From: Opitutia bacterium
Lineage (GTDB): Bacteria; Verrucomicrobiota; Verrucomicrobiia; Opitutales; Opitutaceae
Length of the DNA stretch: 64,000 nucleotides
Reading direction: 5' to 3'
NCBI GenBank assembly: GCA_003142615.1
Contig: PLMW01000005.1
Coordinates: 1 to 64,000, forward strand
The translations under genes were made by a program, and so were the position numbers. Shown one piece after another: positions 18,397 to 28,942 of this stretch. Each line of letters begins with the position of its first letter. Position 1 is the stretch's first letter. The notes below the pieces were generated by a model. That model saw nothing but the letters and a program-made list of their open reading frames with translations. It was not told where the DNA came from and searched no databases.

Positions 18397-19141
18397 TGCC
18401 CCCGTTCATCCGCGTTTTCATTTCGCGCACGGCCTCCTCGACGCCGGTGAAGAGGGCGCGGCTGATGATGCTGTGGCCGATGTTCAGCTCGTGCAGGTGG
18501 GGCAGCGTGCGGATTTCGGCGATGTTGACGTAGTTGATGCCGTGGCCGGCGTTCACCACCAGTCCCAGCTGGTGGGCCAGCGCCGCCCCACGGCGGAGGC
18601 GCTCCAGCTCCGCCGGGCGGCGCGGGGTGTGATTAGCCTCGGCATAGGCCCCGGTGTGCAGCTCGATCCACGCGCTGCCGAGCCGGGCGGAAAGTTCGAT
18701 CTGCGTCTCGTCGGGACTGATGAAAAGGCTGGTGACGATGCCCGCGGCGCGCATCGCCGCGACCACGGCGCGGACGCGGTCCTCGTTGCCCACGACATCA
18801 AGCCCGCCCTCGGTGGTAATCTCCTTGCGGTTTTCGGGCACAAGGCAGACCGAGTCGGGCTTCAGCTTGAGGGCAAACTCCGTCATGGCCGGCGTGCAGG
18901 CCATCTCGAGATTGAGGCGGGTCGCGATGGCTTCGCGCAGCCGCCAGACGTCGCGCTCCTGGATGTGGCGGTGGTCCTCGCGCAAGTGCACAGTGATGCC
19001 ATCGGCGCCGGCGCGCTCGGCGAGGACGGCAAGCGTGACGGGATCGGGTTCCACATTGCCGCCAGTGGTGCGGCCGCTTTCGCGGTAGCGCGCCTGGCGG
19101 AGCGTGGCACAGTGGTCGATGTTGACGCCGAGGAGGATCAT
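18392..19141 (-). CDS. pdxJ: pyridoxine 5'-phosphate synthase
   Basis: Condenses 1-deoxyxylulose 5-phosphate with 3-amino-2-oxopropyl phosphate in the DXP-dependent vitamin B6 pathway. 249 aa TIM barrel with [20 protein letters not shown] at the start (active-site His and Arg), [33 protein letters not shown], and [10 protein letters not shown] near the C terminus. Full length with all family motifs. pdxA is not in the window. Confidence 0.97.
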   Translation of the reverse strand: MILLGVNIDHCATLRQARYRESGRTTGGNVEPDPVTLAVLAERAGADGITVHLREDHRHIQERDVWRLREAIATRLNLEMACTPAMTEFALKLKPDSVCLVPENRKEITTEGGLDVVGNEDRVRAVVAAMRAAGIVTSLFISPDETQIELSARLGSAWIELHTGAYAEANHTPRRPAELERLRRGAALAHQLGLVVNAGHGINYVNIAEIRTLPHLHELNIGHSIISRALFTGVEEAVREMKTRMNGGK

Positions 19142-19213
19142 GGGGCGAAAGGGGATGCTGGCATAAATTCAGGAGCCAGGAAACCACGAAAATATCATTG
19201 CCGTCGCCGGCGC

Positions 19214-19966
19214 ATGCTTGCTGGCTTCGTGCCCTTCGAATTCAATCCTTCCGTGACCACCCCGCGGCCCAAGCCTGAAAACCTGCTGTTCAATCTGGTC
19301 TGCAACGTCGTCATCCCGACGGTGATCCTTGCAGGATTCAGTGGCGAGAAATGGCTTGGTCCCAAATGGGGGCTGGTCATCGCCCTCGGATTTCCCGCCG
19401 GCTACGGCCTCCATGATTTTGCCGCCCGGCGGCGCTGGAACTTCATCTCGATCATCGGCTTTGCGAGCGTGCTCATCTCCGGCGGGTTCGGCCTGATGAA
19501 GGTGGGGGGATTCTGGTTTGCGGTAAAGGACGCCGCCATCCCCGGCATCATCGGTCTCGCCGTGCTGGCCTCGATGCGGGCGAAGACCCCGCTGGTGAAC
19601 GAGCTGCTCTACAATCCGCAGGTGATCGACGTGGAAAAAGTGGATGCGGAACTGACGGCACGCGGCACGCAGACCGAGTTCACCGGCTTGTTGCGACGAG
19701 CCACCGGTCTGCTCTCGCTGTCGTTTTTTGTAAGCGCGGTCCTGAACTTTTTTCTGGCCCGCCATCTCATCAGGAGTCAGCCGGGCACCGCGGCGTTCAA
19801 CGGCGAGCTGGCAAAGATGCATCTGGTGAGCTGGCCGGTGATCGTGCTGCCGAGCATGGCGATGATGATGCTGGTGCTCTGGCGGCTGCTGCATGGCATC
19901 AAAGCCCTGACCGGGCTGGAGCTGGACGACATCTTCCGCGCCCCGCCGGAAAAGAAGGCTGGCTGA
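19214..19966 (+). CDS. VC0807-like integral membrane protein
   Basis: About 250 aa with four or more hydrophobic helices (NLVCNVVIPTVILAGF, GLVIALGFPAGYGLHDF, FISIIGFASVLISGGFGLM, SLSFFVSAVLNFFLARHLI, WPVIVLPSMAMMMLVLWRLL). The arrangement with a tripped VIPTVIL start, RRRWN loop and FFLA-R motif matches the VC0807 family of uncharacterised bacterial membrane proteins. The ATG at 19214 is chosen; GTG codons at 19232 and 19253 are alternatives. It diverges from pdxJ and converges on gltA. Function unknown. Confidence 0.75.
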   Translation: MLAGFVPFEFNPSVTTPRPKPENLLFNLVCNVVIPTVILAGFSGEKWLGPKWGLVIALGFPAGYGLHDFAARRRWNFISIIGFASVLISGGFGLMKVGGFWFAVKDAAIPGIIGLAVLASMRAKTPLVNELLYNPQVIDVEKVDAELTARGTQTEFTGLLRRATGLLSLSFFVSAVLNFFLARHLIRSQPGTAAFNGELAKMHLVSWPVIVLPSMAMMMLVLWRLLHGIKALTGLELDDIFRAPPEKKAG

Positions 19967-19977
19967 ACAACCGTCGT

Positions 19978-20010
19978 CGGGCGGCGGCTCCGCCGCGGAG
20001 CGTTTTGTCG
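19978..20010. terminator. weak stem-loop between convergent genes
   Basis: ggcggctccgcc and ctccgccgcggag are overlapping palindromes followed on the plus strand by cgttttg. It may end the plus-strand membrane-protein transcript. The T-run is short, so confidence is limited. Confidence 0.35.
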
Positions 20011-20025
20011 TCCGCCGGGTCGTGC

Positions 20026-21327
20026 CTACTTCCGCTTGTGCGGCGGCACGTAGTCGCGCTGCTGCGGGCCGACGTAGATCTGGCGCGGGCGGTAGATGCG
20101 GCCCTTGGGGTTGGCGGCGACCTCCTTCCAATTGGCGATCCAACCGGGCATGCGGCCGATGGCAAACATGACGGTGAACATGTTTTCCGGGATGCCGATG
20201 GCCCGCATGATCAGGCCGGAGTAGAAGTCGACGTTCGGATACAGCTTGCGCGAGAGGAAGTAGTCGTCCCTGAGGGCGGCCTCCTCGAGGCGCTTGGCGA
20301 TGTTGAGGAGCGGGTCGTCCTTGATGCCGAGGCTGGCCAGGGCGCTGTAGAAGCTCTCCTTGATGATCTTCGCGCGGGGGTCGTAGTGCTTGTAGACGCG
20401 GTGCCCGAAGCCCATGAGGCGCTTGTCCGCCTTGCCCAGCTTGGCCTGCTCGATGAACTTGGTGCCGTCGTCGCCCTCGGCGTGAATGCTCTTGAGCATC
20501 TCGATCACCGCCATGTTGGCGCCGCCATGCAGCGGGCCCCAGAGGGCGCAGACCCCGGCCGCGGTGGAGGCGAACAGGTTGGCGCCGCTGGAGGCAACCA
20601 TGCGCACGGTCGAAGTGCTGCAATTCTGCTCGTGGTCGGCGTGCAGCAGCAGGAAAAGATTGAGGGCCTGGGCGACCTCCGGGAGCGCGATATAGGGCTC
20701 GTAGGGGGTCGAGAACATCATGTGCAGGAAGTTCTCGCAATAGGGCAGGTCGCGGCGCGGATGAATGTAAGGCAGGCCGCGGCTGGCGCGATACGAGTAG
20801 GCGGCGATCGTGCGCACCTTGGAGATGATGATGGCCGAGGTCTCCTCAAAGTTTTCCAGGTCGTGCTGGTGGTCGTTGGTGGCGAGATGCGGATAGTAGG
20901 ACCCCAGCGAGTTCAGCATCGCCGAAAGGATCGCCATGGGATGGGCGTCGGCCGGGAAACCCTCGAAGAGGTGCTCCATGCCCGAGTGGATGGGCGAATT
21001 CTCCGTAAGCAGTTGGGAGAACCGCTTGCGCTGCGCCGGGATCGGCAGCTCCCCGTTGATGATGAGGTAGGCCGTCTCGATGAAGGAGGAATACTCGGCG
21101 AGCTGCTCGATGGGATAGCCGCGGTAGCGGAGAATGCCCGCCTCGCCGTCGATGAAGGTGACGGCGCTCAGGCAGGAGCCGGTGTTGCCGTAGCCCTCGT
21201 CAAAGGAGACATAACCGGAGTCGTTGCGCAGGTTGCGGAAGTCGACCGCCTTCTCGCCCTCCGTGCCGGTGATGACGGGAAGATCATAGTCCTTGTTGTC
21301 GAGCTTGAGGGTGGCTTGCGGAAGCAT
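20026..21327 (-). CDS. gltA: citrate synthase (type II)
   Basis: Condenses acetyl-CoA and oxaloacetate, entry to the TCA cycle. 433 aa from the ATG at 21327 (the TTG six codons upstream is unlikely). The active-site segments are [19 protein letters not shown] (first His), [16 protein letters not shown] (second His) and [20 protein letters not shown] (catalytic Asp, Arg). An N-terminal beta domain ([20 protein letters not shown]) marks the Gram-negative hexameric type that is often NADH-regulated. Single gene with its own upstream region that is rich in GC then AT. Confidence 0.97.
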   Translation of the reverse strand: MLPQATLKLDNKDYDLPVITGTEGEKAVDFRNLRNDSGYVSFDEGYGNTGSCLSAVTFIDGEAGILRYRGYPIEQLAEYSSFIETAYLIINGELPIPAQRKRFSQLLTENSPIHSGMEHLFEGFPADAHPMAILSAMLNSLGSYYPHLATNDHQHDLENFEETSAIIISKVRTIAAYSYRASRGLPYIHPRRDLPYCENFLHMMFSTPYEPYIALPEVAQALNLFLLLHADHEQNCSTSTVRMVASSGANLFASTAAGVCALWGPLHGGANMAVIEMLKSIHAEGDDGTKFIEQAKLGKADKRLMGFGHRVYKHYDPRAKIIKESFYSALASLGIKDDPLLNIAKRLEEAALRDDYFLSRKLYPNVDFYSGLIMRAIGIPENMFTVMFAIGRMPGWIANWKEVAANPKGRIYRPRQIYVGPQQRDYVPPHKRK

Positions 21328-21421
21328 GGAATAATAAAGAGCCAATTATTTTTACGATGCAACCAATGTTCGCGCCAGGTTCCCGTCCCTCGCCGGCGCC
21401 GGCCCCGGCAGGCCCGGCCCC

Positions 21422-22075
21422 TCAAGCCCGGCGGGTGGCGGCGAGCGCAACGAAGTTCCGGTAGATCTGCAACCCCCGGGCCTGGCTCTTTTCAGGGTGG
21501 AATTGCGTCCCGTAGCAATAACCCCGGACAATGGCCGCCACAAACGGGCCGCCATAATCGCATTCCGCCAGCACGAGCGCGCGTTCCGCAGGCACGACAT
21601 AATAGCTGTGCACAAAATAGAAGGCCTCGCCTTCGTCGCGCAGGCCGGTTTGGAGCGGCGTCCCCCGCCGGACGAAGCGCACGGTGTTCCAGCCCATGTG
21701 CGGCACCTTGAACTCCGGCGGACGCTGGAAACGCACCACCCGCCCCGGGAAAATGCCGAGTCCGGTCACACCGCCGCCTTCCTCCGAGTGCTCGAACAAC
21801 GCCTGCATCCCGAGGCACACGCCGAGGAAGGGCCGGTCGGCGGCGATCCAGTCGCGCACCGTGGCGTCGAGACCGGTCGCCTGCAGCGCGGCCACGCAAT
21901 CGCGCAGCGCCCCCACGCCCGGCAGGATGAGACCGGCGGCGCGCGCCGCGGCCATCTCCGCCGGCGTGCGCACGACGCGCACGACGCCCCCCACGGCCTC
22001 GACGGCCTTGGTGACGCTGCGGAGATTGCAGATGCCGTTGTCGATGACGGCGAGCACGGGCGGGGCCAAACTCAT
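21422..22075 (-). CDS. hisH: imidazole glycerol phosphate synthase, glutaminase subunit
   Basis: Supplies ammonia to HisF in histidine synthesis. 217 aa from the ATG at 22075; an in-frame extension upstream lies in an intergenic repeat. The N terminus is LAVIDNGICNLRSVTKAVEA, the nucleophile is in FLGVCLGMQALFEHSEEG, and the His/Glu pair in YGTQFHPEKSQ. hisB, hisC and hisD are upstream on the same strand; hisF and hisA are not in the window. Confidence 0.95.
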   Translation of the reverse strand: MSLAPPVLAVIDNGICNLRSVTKAVEAVGGVVRVVRTPAEMAAARAAGLILPGVGALRDCVAALQATGLDATVRDWIAADRPFLGVCLGMQALFEHSEEGGGVTGLGIFPGRVVRFQRPPEFKVPHMGWNTVRFVRRGTPLQTGLRDEGEAFYFVHSYYVVPAERALVLAECDYGGPFVAAIVRGYCYGTQFHPEKSQARGLQIYRNFVALAATRRA

Positions 22076-22076
22076 G

Positions 22077-22160
22077 GTTTTGGGTTGTGGGTTTTGCGTT
22101 GCGCCAGTGCCGAGTTGATGGGGGGTCGCCACCCAAAACTCAAAACGCAAAGCTCAAAAC
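22077..22160. repeat. inverted repeat between hisB and hisH
   Basis: ttttgggttgtgggttttgc (from 22078) is mirrored by acccaaaactcaaaacgcaa (from 22131), built on the word gggtttt/aaaaccc. It forms nearly the whole hisB-hisH gap. Confidence 0.5.
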
Positions 22161-22164
22161 TTGA

Positions 22165-22761
22165 TCAGAGCTTCCCCTTGGTCGACGGCAGCCGGTCCGC
22201 CGCGCGGGGCTCGATCTGCGAGGCGACGTCAAGCGCGCGGGCGAAACTCTTGAAAACGGCCTCGACCACGTGATGCGGCTCCTCGCCGTAGACGAGCCTC
22301 ACGTGCACGTTGGCCCCGACCGTGTTGGTGAACGCGCGGAAAAATTCCTTCACCAGCGCAAGGTTGAAATCGCGCACAAACATCGTCGGCGCGCTGACGT
22401 CGTAGACGAGGTGGGGCCGGCCGCCAAGATCGATGACCACGCGGGCCAGCGCCTCGTCCATCGGCAGGATGAAAAAGCCGTAGCGCTTGAGGCCGATCTT
22501 GTCGCCCAGCGCGGCCTTGAAAGCCTCGCCCAGCACGATGCCGACGTCCTCGACGGTGTGGTGGTAGTCGACGGCCACGTCGCCGCGGGCCTTCAGCTCG
22601 AGGTCGAACAGCCCGTGCTTGGCAAACAGCGTGAGCATGTGGTCGAAGAACGGGATGCCCGTGTCGATTTTCGACATGCCCTTGCCGTCCACCGTGAGCT
22701 TCACGGTGATGTCGGTCTCGGCGGTCTTGCGCGAGAGAGTTGCTACGCGTGTTTTAGCCAT
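22165..22761 (-). CDS. hisB: imidazoleglycerol-phosphate dehydratase
   Basis: Manganese enzyme of histidine synthesis, here the monofunctional 198-aa form without the histidinol-phosphatase domain found in E. coli HisB. Metal-binding His motifs are [33 protein letters not shown] and [19 protein letters not shown]. Its ATG overlaps the hisC end by 19 nt. Confidence 0.96.
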   Translation of the reverse strand: MAKTRVATLSRKTAETDITVKLTVDGKGMSKIDTGIPFFDHMLTLFAKHGLFDLELKARGDVAVDYHHTVEDVGIVLGEAFKAALGDKIGLKRYGFFILPMDEALARVVIDLGGRPHLVYDVSAPTMFVRDFNLALVKEFFRAFTNTVGANVHVRLVYGEEPHHVVEAVFKSFARALDVASQIEPRAADRLPSTKGKL

Positions 22762-23861
22762 GCCTCGAGGTTCTCCTGCAGGACGAGCATTGCCCCGTCG
22801 GTGCCGACGCTGATGCGGAGGAAGGAGGAGGTCAAGGCGTGGCTCCCGAAGTGCCGGACAAGGATTTTGCGGGCATAAAGGAAGTCATAAAGCCCCCGGG
22901 CCACCTCCGGGCCGGTGCGACCGGCGCGGTCCCGCGGCTCGGTAAAGAGGAAGTTGGCCTGTGAAGGCTGGGTGAACCAACCGAGCTTGGTCGTCCACTG
23001 CCCGTGGACGCGATCGCGCGTCGCCTTGATCTTCCGGACCAGCGCCGCGTAGTAATCGGGATCCCCCAAGGCTGCCAAGGCCCCGGCCTGGGCGAGGCGG
23101 CTGACGTTGTAGCTGTCCTTCACACGGTCGAGCAGGCCGATCACCTCGGGGCGCGCCAGCGCATACCCCACGCGCATGCCGGCCAGGCAATGCGACTTGG
23201 AGAGCGTGCGGACGATGCAGAGCGTGGGATGCTGGGGCAGGAGACCGGCGGCGTTCTCCTCGGCAAAAGCCGCATACGTCTCGTCCACCACCAGCAATCC
23301 GTGGAAACGGCGCAGGATCGCCTCGATATCCGCCGTGCGGAAACCGACCCCGGTCGGCGCGTTGGGCGACGTGAGAAAGAAAACCTTCGCGGCCGACGCG
23401 GCAATGGCGTCCACCGGCAGCTTCATCGAACGGTCGAAATCCAGCGAGACGGCGCGCCCGTCCTGAATGCCGACCAGCACCGGATAGAGCGAATAGCTCG
23501 GCAGGGTGAAGCCCGCCGCAGACGCTGGCGCACAGAAACAGCGCACGAGGAGGTTGAGGACGTCGTCGGCGCCGTTGCCGATGAACACCTGGTCTGCCCC
23601 GAGCCCGTGCAGGCGGGCGACAGCCTCGCGCAGGGCCGCACTCGCGGGATTCGGGTAAAGGCGCAAGGAGGCCCCGTCTTCGCCGATTTCGCGGCGCAAC
23701 GCCTCCACGACCCGTGGACTGGGCGGGTACGGACTTTCGTTGGTGTTGAGTTTGATCCAGCCCGGTTCGCCGGGCTGGAGGCCGGGCGTGTAGGCATGCA
23801 ACGCCGCCACATGGGGCAGCGCCAGATCTTGGATCTTGGATTTTGGATTTCGGGAGGGCAT
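22743..23861 (-). CDS. hisC: histidinol-phosphate aminotransferase
   Basis: PLP enzyme converting imidazole-acetol phosphate to histidinol phosphate. 372 aa from the ATG at 23861. Key segments: [51 protein letters not shown], and the PLP-lysine region [18 protein letters not shown]. The first about 15 residues ([12 protein letters not shown]) are encoded by a ggatttt/ggatctt repeat tract of the intergenic type; a GTG at 23810 gives [10 protein letters not shown] and may be the older start. It overlaps hisB by 19 nt. Confidence 0.93.
   Translation of the reverse strand: MPSRNPKSKIQDLALPHVAALHAYTPGLQPGEPGWIKLNTNESPYPPSPRVVEALRREIGEDGASLRLYPNPASAALREAVARLHGLGADQVFIGNGADDVLNLLVRCFCAPASAAGFTLPSYSLYPVLVGIQDGRAVSLDFDRSMKLPVDAIAASAAKVFFLTSPNAPTGVGFRTADIEAILRRFHGLLVVDETYAAFAEENAAGLLPQHPTLCIVRTLSKSHCLAGMRVGYALARPEVIGLLDRVKDSYNVSRLAQAGALAALGDPDYYAALVRKIKATRDRVHGQWTTKLGWFTQPSQANFLFTEPRDRAGRTGPEVARGLYDFLYARKILVRHFGSHALTSSFLRISVGTDGAMLVLQENLEAWLKHA
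23824..23852. repeat. short repeat tract at the 5' end of hisC
   Basis: Three imperfect copies of the 7-base word ggatctt/ggatttt in tandem (23829-23850). It resembles one arm of the palindromic intergenic repeats seen elsewhere here and is read through by the annotated hisC frame. Confidence 0.45.
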
Positions 23862-23894
23862 CGAGCAACAATGCAGGAAAGTCGCGGGCGACCG

Positions 23895-23914
23895 GTTCTG
23901 CTGTACAGCAGAAC
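23895..23914. promoter_or_regulatory. perfect 20-bp palindrome between hisD and hisC
   Basis: gttctgctgt followed by its exact inverse acagcagaac. It lies 17 nt after the hisD stop and 33 nt before the hisC ATG. As DNA it could be a dimeric repressor site; as RNA it makes a hairpin. No T-run follows. Confidence 0.45.
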
Positions 23915-23931
23915 GCCCGCCAGCCGGCTTC

Positions 23932-25227
23932 CTACCGGTTTCGGATCTCCACCGATCGGCCGTGGGCGTCGAGCTGCTCCATGGCGGCAAAGGCGGCCAC
24001 CACCGGCGCGGCCCGGCGCAGACTGGTGCGATGGTAGTGCATCAGGCTCGTGCGGCGCATGAAGTCCGTCACGCGCAGGCCGCTGGAAAAACGGCCGCTC
24101 CGGCCGGTGGGCAGCACATGACTGGGTCCGGCGATGAAATCGCCCAGCGCGGTGGGGGTGTCGTTGCCGATCATGATGGCGCCGGCGGTGGTGATTTTTT
24201 CGCTCAGCCGGGGGACCGCGCGCGCGGTTACGAGCAGTTCAAGGTGTTCCGGCGCGACGTAGTTGGCCACCTCGGCAGCCTGATCGAGGGTTTTCACCTC
24301 GATGGCGAGAAACCCGCTGGCGAGCACCCGGCGCACAATCCCGGCCCGGGTAATGAGTTTAAGCTGGGCCTTGATTTCGGCGGCGACAGCGGCCAGGACG
24401 CGCGGTGCTGTGGCCACGAGATAGATCTTCTCCCGGCCCGAGCCATGCTCGGCCTGGGCCAGCAGGTCGGCGGCGGCGTAATCGGGACGCGCGGTGCCGT
24501 CCGCGATGACCATGAGTTCGCTCGGCCCGGGCAGGCCGCCCACGCCGACGGTGCCGAAGACCTGGCGCATGGCTTCGCAAACATAGGCGTTGCTGGGGCC
24601 AAAAATTTTGTCGACCGCCGGGATGGTCCGGGTGCCGTAGGCCATCGCGCCCACGCCGTAAATCCCGCCGATGCGGTAGACCTCGGTGACCCCGCAGAGA
24701 TGCAGCGTGGCGAGGAGGCCGTCGGCCACACGCCCCTCGCGATTGCAGGGTGTGAAGATGGCGATCTCGGGCACCTGTGCGATCTGGGCGAGCGTGACGG
24801 TCATCACCACCGTTGAGACCAGCGGCACCTGCCCGCCGGGGATGTTGATGCCGATGCGACGGATCGGGTCGTACTTCTCCCCCACCCGGGCATGCTGGCG
24901 GTTGCTTCCCATCCAGTCGCGCGGGAGGGTCAGCCGGTTGTAGGCTTGAACGCTGGCGCGGGCGACCTCGAGGGCAATGCGGTCGCGGGGCGGCAGCATC
25001 TTCGCGGCGCGGGCCAGTTCGGATGGTTTCACCCGGAACCGGGCGGGTGTGAGCCTGGCGCCATCGATGCGCGCGGCATGGTGGACAATGGCGGTGTCGC
25101 CGCGCGCGCGGATATCGTCAAGGATGGCGGCGACCGCCGCCTGCATCTGCCGCGACGGCGCCGCCCCCCGGCAGAAGGCGGCCAGCTGGGAGCGAAAGTT
25201 GCGGGAACCGTGGCGGAGCGTGCGCAT
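23932..25227 (-). CDS. hisD: histidinol dehydrogenase
   Basis: Zinc enzyme that oxidises histidinol twice to histidine. 431 aa from the ATG at 25227; 13 codons further upstream are not conserved-looking. Motifs: NIPGGQVPLVSTVVMT, KIFGPSNAYVCEAMRQVFG, GPSELMVIADGTARPDYAA, the zinc/active-site LLAQAEHGSGREKIYLV, and FIAGPSHVLPTGRSGRFSSG. First gene of the hisD-hisC-hisB-hisH group. A distinct promoter was not identified. Confidence 0.96.
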   Translation of the reverse strand: MRTLRHGSRNFRSQLAAFCRGAAPSRQMQAAVAAILDDIRARGDTAIVHHAARIDGARLTPARFRVKPSELARAAKMLPPRDRIALEVARASVQAYNRLTLPRDWMGSNRQHARVGEKYDPIRRIGINIPGGQVPLVSTVVMTVTLAQIAQVPEIAIFTPCNREGRVADGLLATLHLCGVTEVYRIGGIYGVGAMAYGTRTIPAVDKIFGPSNAYVCEAMRQVFGTVGVGGLPGPSELMVIADGTARPDYAAADLLAQAEHGSGREKIYLVATAPRVLAAVAAEIKAQLKLITRAGIVRRVLASGFLAIEVKTLDQAAEVANYVAPEHLELLVTARAVPRLSEKITTAGAIMIGNDTPTALGDFIAGPSHVLPTGRSGRFSSGLRVTDFMRRTSLMHYHRTSLRRAAPVVAAFAAMEQLDAHGRSVEIRNR

Positions 25228-25368
25228 GAAAGGGAAACCGCTATGCGGTCTCCCGCCCTGCGTCAAAACGTTTGGCGGGGCATCCTCGCCGGCCTTGATG
25301 AGGATTCTCGGGCGCCCCGGCGGGGACTGAGACCATCCCGTGGTGCCCGCTCCCGGGCGACACGCTCC

Positions 25369-26193
25369 TCAATGCGCACCGCCTGGAGGAGGCGCGGGCG
25401 ATGGTGGGCCCGGCGGATTCAACGGCGGCACTGCGAAGTAACTGCCGGGAAACGTCTCGTTGAGCGTGATCTTGTCGAAGGCGATGACCGTCGGATTCTC
25501 GACGATCTGCCCTTTCGCATCGGTGACCTTGCTGATGGATGTCACCTTCTGCGGGAAGCGCAGGCCATCGACCATGATCTCGCCTTCCTCCTTGATGCGG
25601 TCACCCAGGCCCGTTTCCGTGAGCACGAGCCGGCCGGTGGTCGCATCGAAGTAGCGGTAGAAGATGATGCCGGGCTCATGGATGAAGGCGACCTTGACGG
25701 TCGCGGTACCGTCGACAGTGGCCGGCCCGATGACCTTCACGCTGCCGCCGTGCTGCTCGAGGCCCTTGAAGAAATTCAGGTTTTCCCAAGTGTTGGCACG
25801 GAGTTGCTTGATGATCGCCGGCTCAAGCAGGGTGAGCTGCCAGCGGCTCTCATTTTTCACGTCCTGCAGGCGCTGCCAGCCTTCGTATTCATCCAGTCCG
25901 GTGACCTGGATGGCGTTCGCCGCGGTCCGGATGATGCGCTGCTGGCTGGGCTTCTGAAAGATGATCTCGATGGCGAAGCTGACGGGTTTGGGGCCCTCCG
26001 CCGTAAACTGCCGGGTCTCCATGGTGCCGACGAAATGCACCGACCTGATCGCGCTGAGCTTGCCCTCGTTGCCGTAGTACGCACGGGCCTTGGCGATGAT
26101 CTGCTCGGCGGTCTGCGCCCGGGCGGGGGCGCCGGCGCCCAGCAAACCGGCCACGGCCATGAGAAAACGAATCAATGTCGCAGATCTGATCAT
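25369..26193 (-). CDS. LolA-like secreted/outer-membrane lipoprotein-sorting family protein
   Basis: 274 aa from the ATG at 26193. A clear Sec signal peptide (MIRSATLIRF, then a hydrophobic core, cleavage after APARA) precedes a beta-rich region: SAIRSVHFVGTMETRQF, QQRIIRTAANAIQVTGLDEYEGW, FYRYFDATTGRLVLTETGLG and FPQKVTSISKVTDAKG. This layout resembles the LolA/LolB-fold and MucB-like proteins of verrucomicrobia, binding lipid in the periplasm. The C terminus is a Pro-rich tail. The family call is by pattern; ligand unknown. It follows guaA closely. Confidence 0.7.
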   Translation of the reverse strand: MIRSATLIRFLMAVAGLLGAGAPARAQTAEQIIAKARAYYGNEGKLSAIRSVHFVGTMETRQFTAEGPKPVSFAIEIIFQKPSQQRIIRTAANAIQVTGLDEYEGWQRLQDVKNESRWQLTLLEPAIIKQLRANTWENLNFFKGLEQHGGSVKVIGPATVDGTATVKVAFIHEPGIIFYRYFDATTGRLVLTETGLGDRIKEEGEIMVDGLRFPQKVTSISKVTDAKGQIVENPTVIAFDKITLNETFPGSYFAVPPLNPPGPPSPAPPPGGAH

Positions 26194-26255
26194 GACAGTT
26201 CGCGCAAACAAGTAAGACTTGCCGGCGGGCAAAAGGTTCGCAACGGGAAAATCTC

Positions 26256-27794
<1,539 letters not shown>

Positions 27795-27802
27795 GTGAAG
27801 TT

Positions 27803-27964
27803 ATGCAGGCAGGGTTCGCGGCGAAGCAACACCGAATAAACATCGAGTCAACGCGGGAAGCCGTCACCCCTTACGAGCAGGCGCTGCAAATCAAACCCGG
27901 TTATGTCGAGGCGCGGGATAATCTCGCCCGGGTGCGGCAGCGGGCGGCGTTTCCACATCGTTGA
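27803..27964 (+). pseudogene. C-terminal remnant of a tetratricopeptide-repeat protein
   Basis: A 53-codon open frame whose second half reads TPYEQALQIKPGYVEARDNL, a textbook last TPR helix pair (Y-xxAL-x-P-x-Y-xxA-xxNLA), then ARVRQRAAFPHR and stop. The first half has no TPR character and overlaps the guaA promoter region. Most TPR proteins have several repeats, so this looks like the leftover 3' end of a deleted gene. The ATG is probably fortuitous. Confidence 0.6.
27823..27851 (-). promoter_or_regulatory. candidate promoter of guaA
   Basis: On the minus strand: -35 ttgact (27851-27846), 17-bp spacer, -10 tgcttc (27828-27823), about 28 nt before the guaA ATG. The -35 is good, the -10 is weak. 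Confidence 0.4.
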
Positions 27965-27985
27965 CCCAACCGGCCGGACGGGGCC

Positions 27986-28210
27986 CTAGAATTTCAAACG
28001 GGCGTTGGTGTGGCCGCAGCGGGGGCAGGCAGCGGTCTCGGTGCCGGCCTTCGCGGTGTAGAGCTGGCCGCAGCGGATGCAATGGAAGGTAACCTTGCGG
28101 CGCTCCGTGTCGTAAAGCGCGTGATCACGACGGTCGTAATAGAGCCAGACCCCGAAGAAAAAACCGAGGGCGAGCAGGCAGTAGGCGACGGCACCGAGGG
28201 CGAGGTCCAT
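27986..28210 (-). CDS. small membrane-anchored zinc-ribbon protein
   Basis: 74 aa: an N-terminal transmembrane helix (ALGAVAYCLLALGFFFGVWL), a short charged linker, then a CxxC...CxxC ribbon with Cys44, Cys47, Cys62 and Cys65 (FHCIRCGQLY and ACPRCGHTNARLKF). The topology suggests an inner-membrane protein with a cytosolic zinc ribbon. Conserved architecture and spacing argue for a real gene. It lies between the rplQ terminator and guaA. Function unknown. Confidence 0.75.
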   Translation of the reverse strand: MDLALGAVAYCLLALGFFFGVWLYYDRRDHALYDTERRKVTFHCIRCGQLYTAKAGTETAACPRCGHTNARLKF

Positions 28211-28282
28211 GGAAGCAGGGTGACAGCAGACAGGGGCGGAACGCGGATGCAATCTCACGCAAAGGCATGCTGGCGCCAAGGG

Positions 28283-28314
28283 AGAAAACAAAACACGCCG
28301 GATGGGGCCGGCGT
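28283..28314 (-). terminator. rho-independent terminator after rplQ
   Basis: On the minus strand the stem acgccgg (28314-28308) pairs with ccggcgt (28301-28295) around a 6-nt loop and is followed by gttttgtttt. A second GC-rich stem-loop (gccggccccgtcgccgggc) with ttttt sits just upstream near 28320-28345. Together they end the alpha operon. Confidence 0.85.
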
Positions 28315-28346
28315 GCGTGGAAAAATGCCCGGCGACGGGGCCGGCT

Positions 28347-28850
28347 TCAGGTTTTCTTCTCTTCTTCCGCCTTGCCCGGGGTCTCGGGGGCGGCGGGCGC
28401 GGCCGCTTCGGTCTTCTCGGCCTTTTTGGCCGGACCGCGCTTGCCGCGTTTCTTGTAGCCGGGGTCCTCGGCGCCGACGAACTCGATGAGGGCCATCTCG
28501 GCGGCGTCGCTGACGCGGCGCGGGGCCAGCTTGTAGATGCGGGTGTAACCGCCGGAACGCTTGGCAAACTGGGCGGCCTTCTCGTTGAAGAGGAGGGTGA
28601 TGGCATCCTCGTCGCGCACCTTGCGCAGCGCGTGGCGCCGGAGATGGATGGCGTCCTTCTTCTCCGGGGCGGCCGCGGCCTTCTTGGCCTTGGTGATGAT
28701 CTTCTCGATGAAGGGACGCAGGACCTGGGCCTTCACCAGCGTAGTCTCGATGCGACCATGGCGGATGAGTGACGCCGCCAGATTGGAAAGCATGGCCGCG
28801 CGATGCTCGCGGGTGACGCCGAGGGATTGGCGATGTTTGAGGTGACGCAT
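28347..28850 (-). CDS. rplQ: 50S ribosomal protein L17
   Basis: Large-subunit protein near the exit tunnel. 167 aa; the conserved core (MRHLKHRQSLGVTREHRAAM, LIRHGRIETTLVKAQVLRPF, GGYTRIYKLAPRRVSDAAEM) ends near residue 125, where E. coli L17 stops. The remaining about 40 residues are a low-complexity Lys/Ala/Pro/Glu tail (KAEKTEAAAPAAPETPGKAE). Last gene of the block after rpoA. Confidence 0.96.
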   Translation of the reverse strand: MRHLKHRQSLGVTREHRAAMLSNLAASLIRHGRIETTLVKAQVLRPFIEKIITKAKKAAAAPEKKDAIHLRRHALRKVRDEDAITLLFNEKAAQFAKRSGGYTRIYKLAPRRVSDAAEMALIEFVGAEDPGYKKRGKRGPAKKAEKTEAAAPAAPETPGKAEEEKKT

Positions 28851-28942
28851 TGCTGAAATCCAGATGAACGATGGCGGATGCCGGATGGGGGAGAAGACCG
28901 CGGGCGGAGCGCCGCCGATCCGGTGTCCGGGATCCGGTATGC

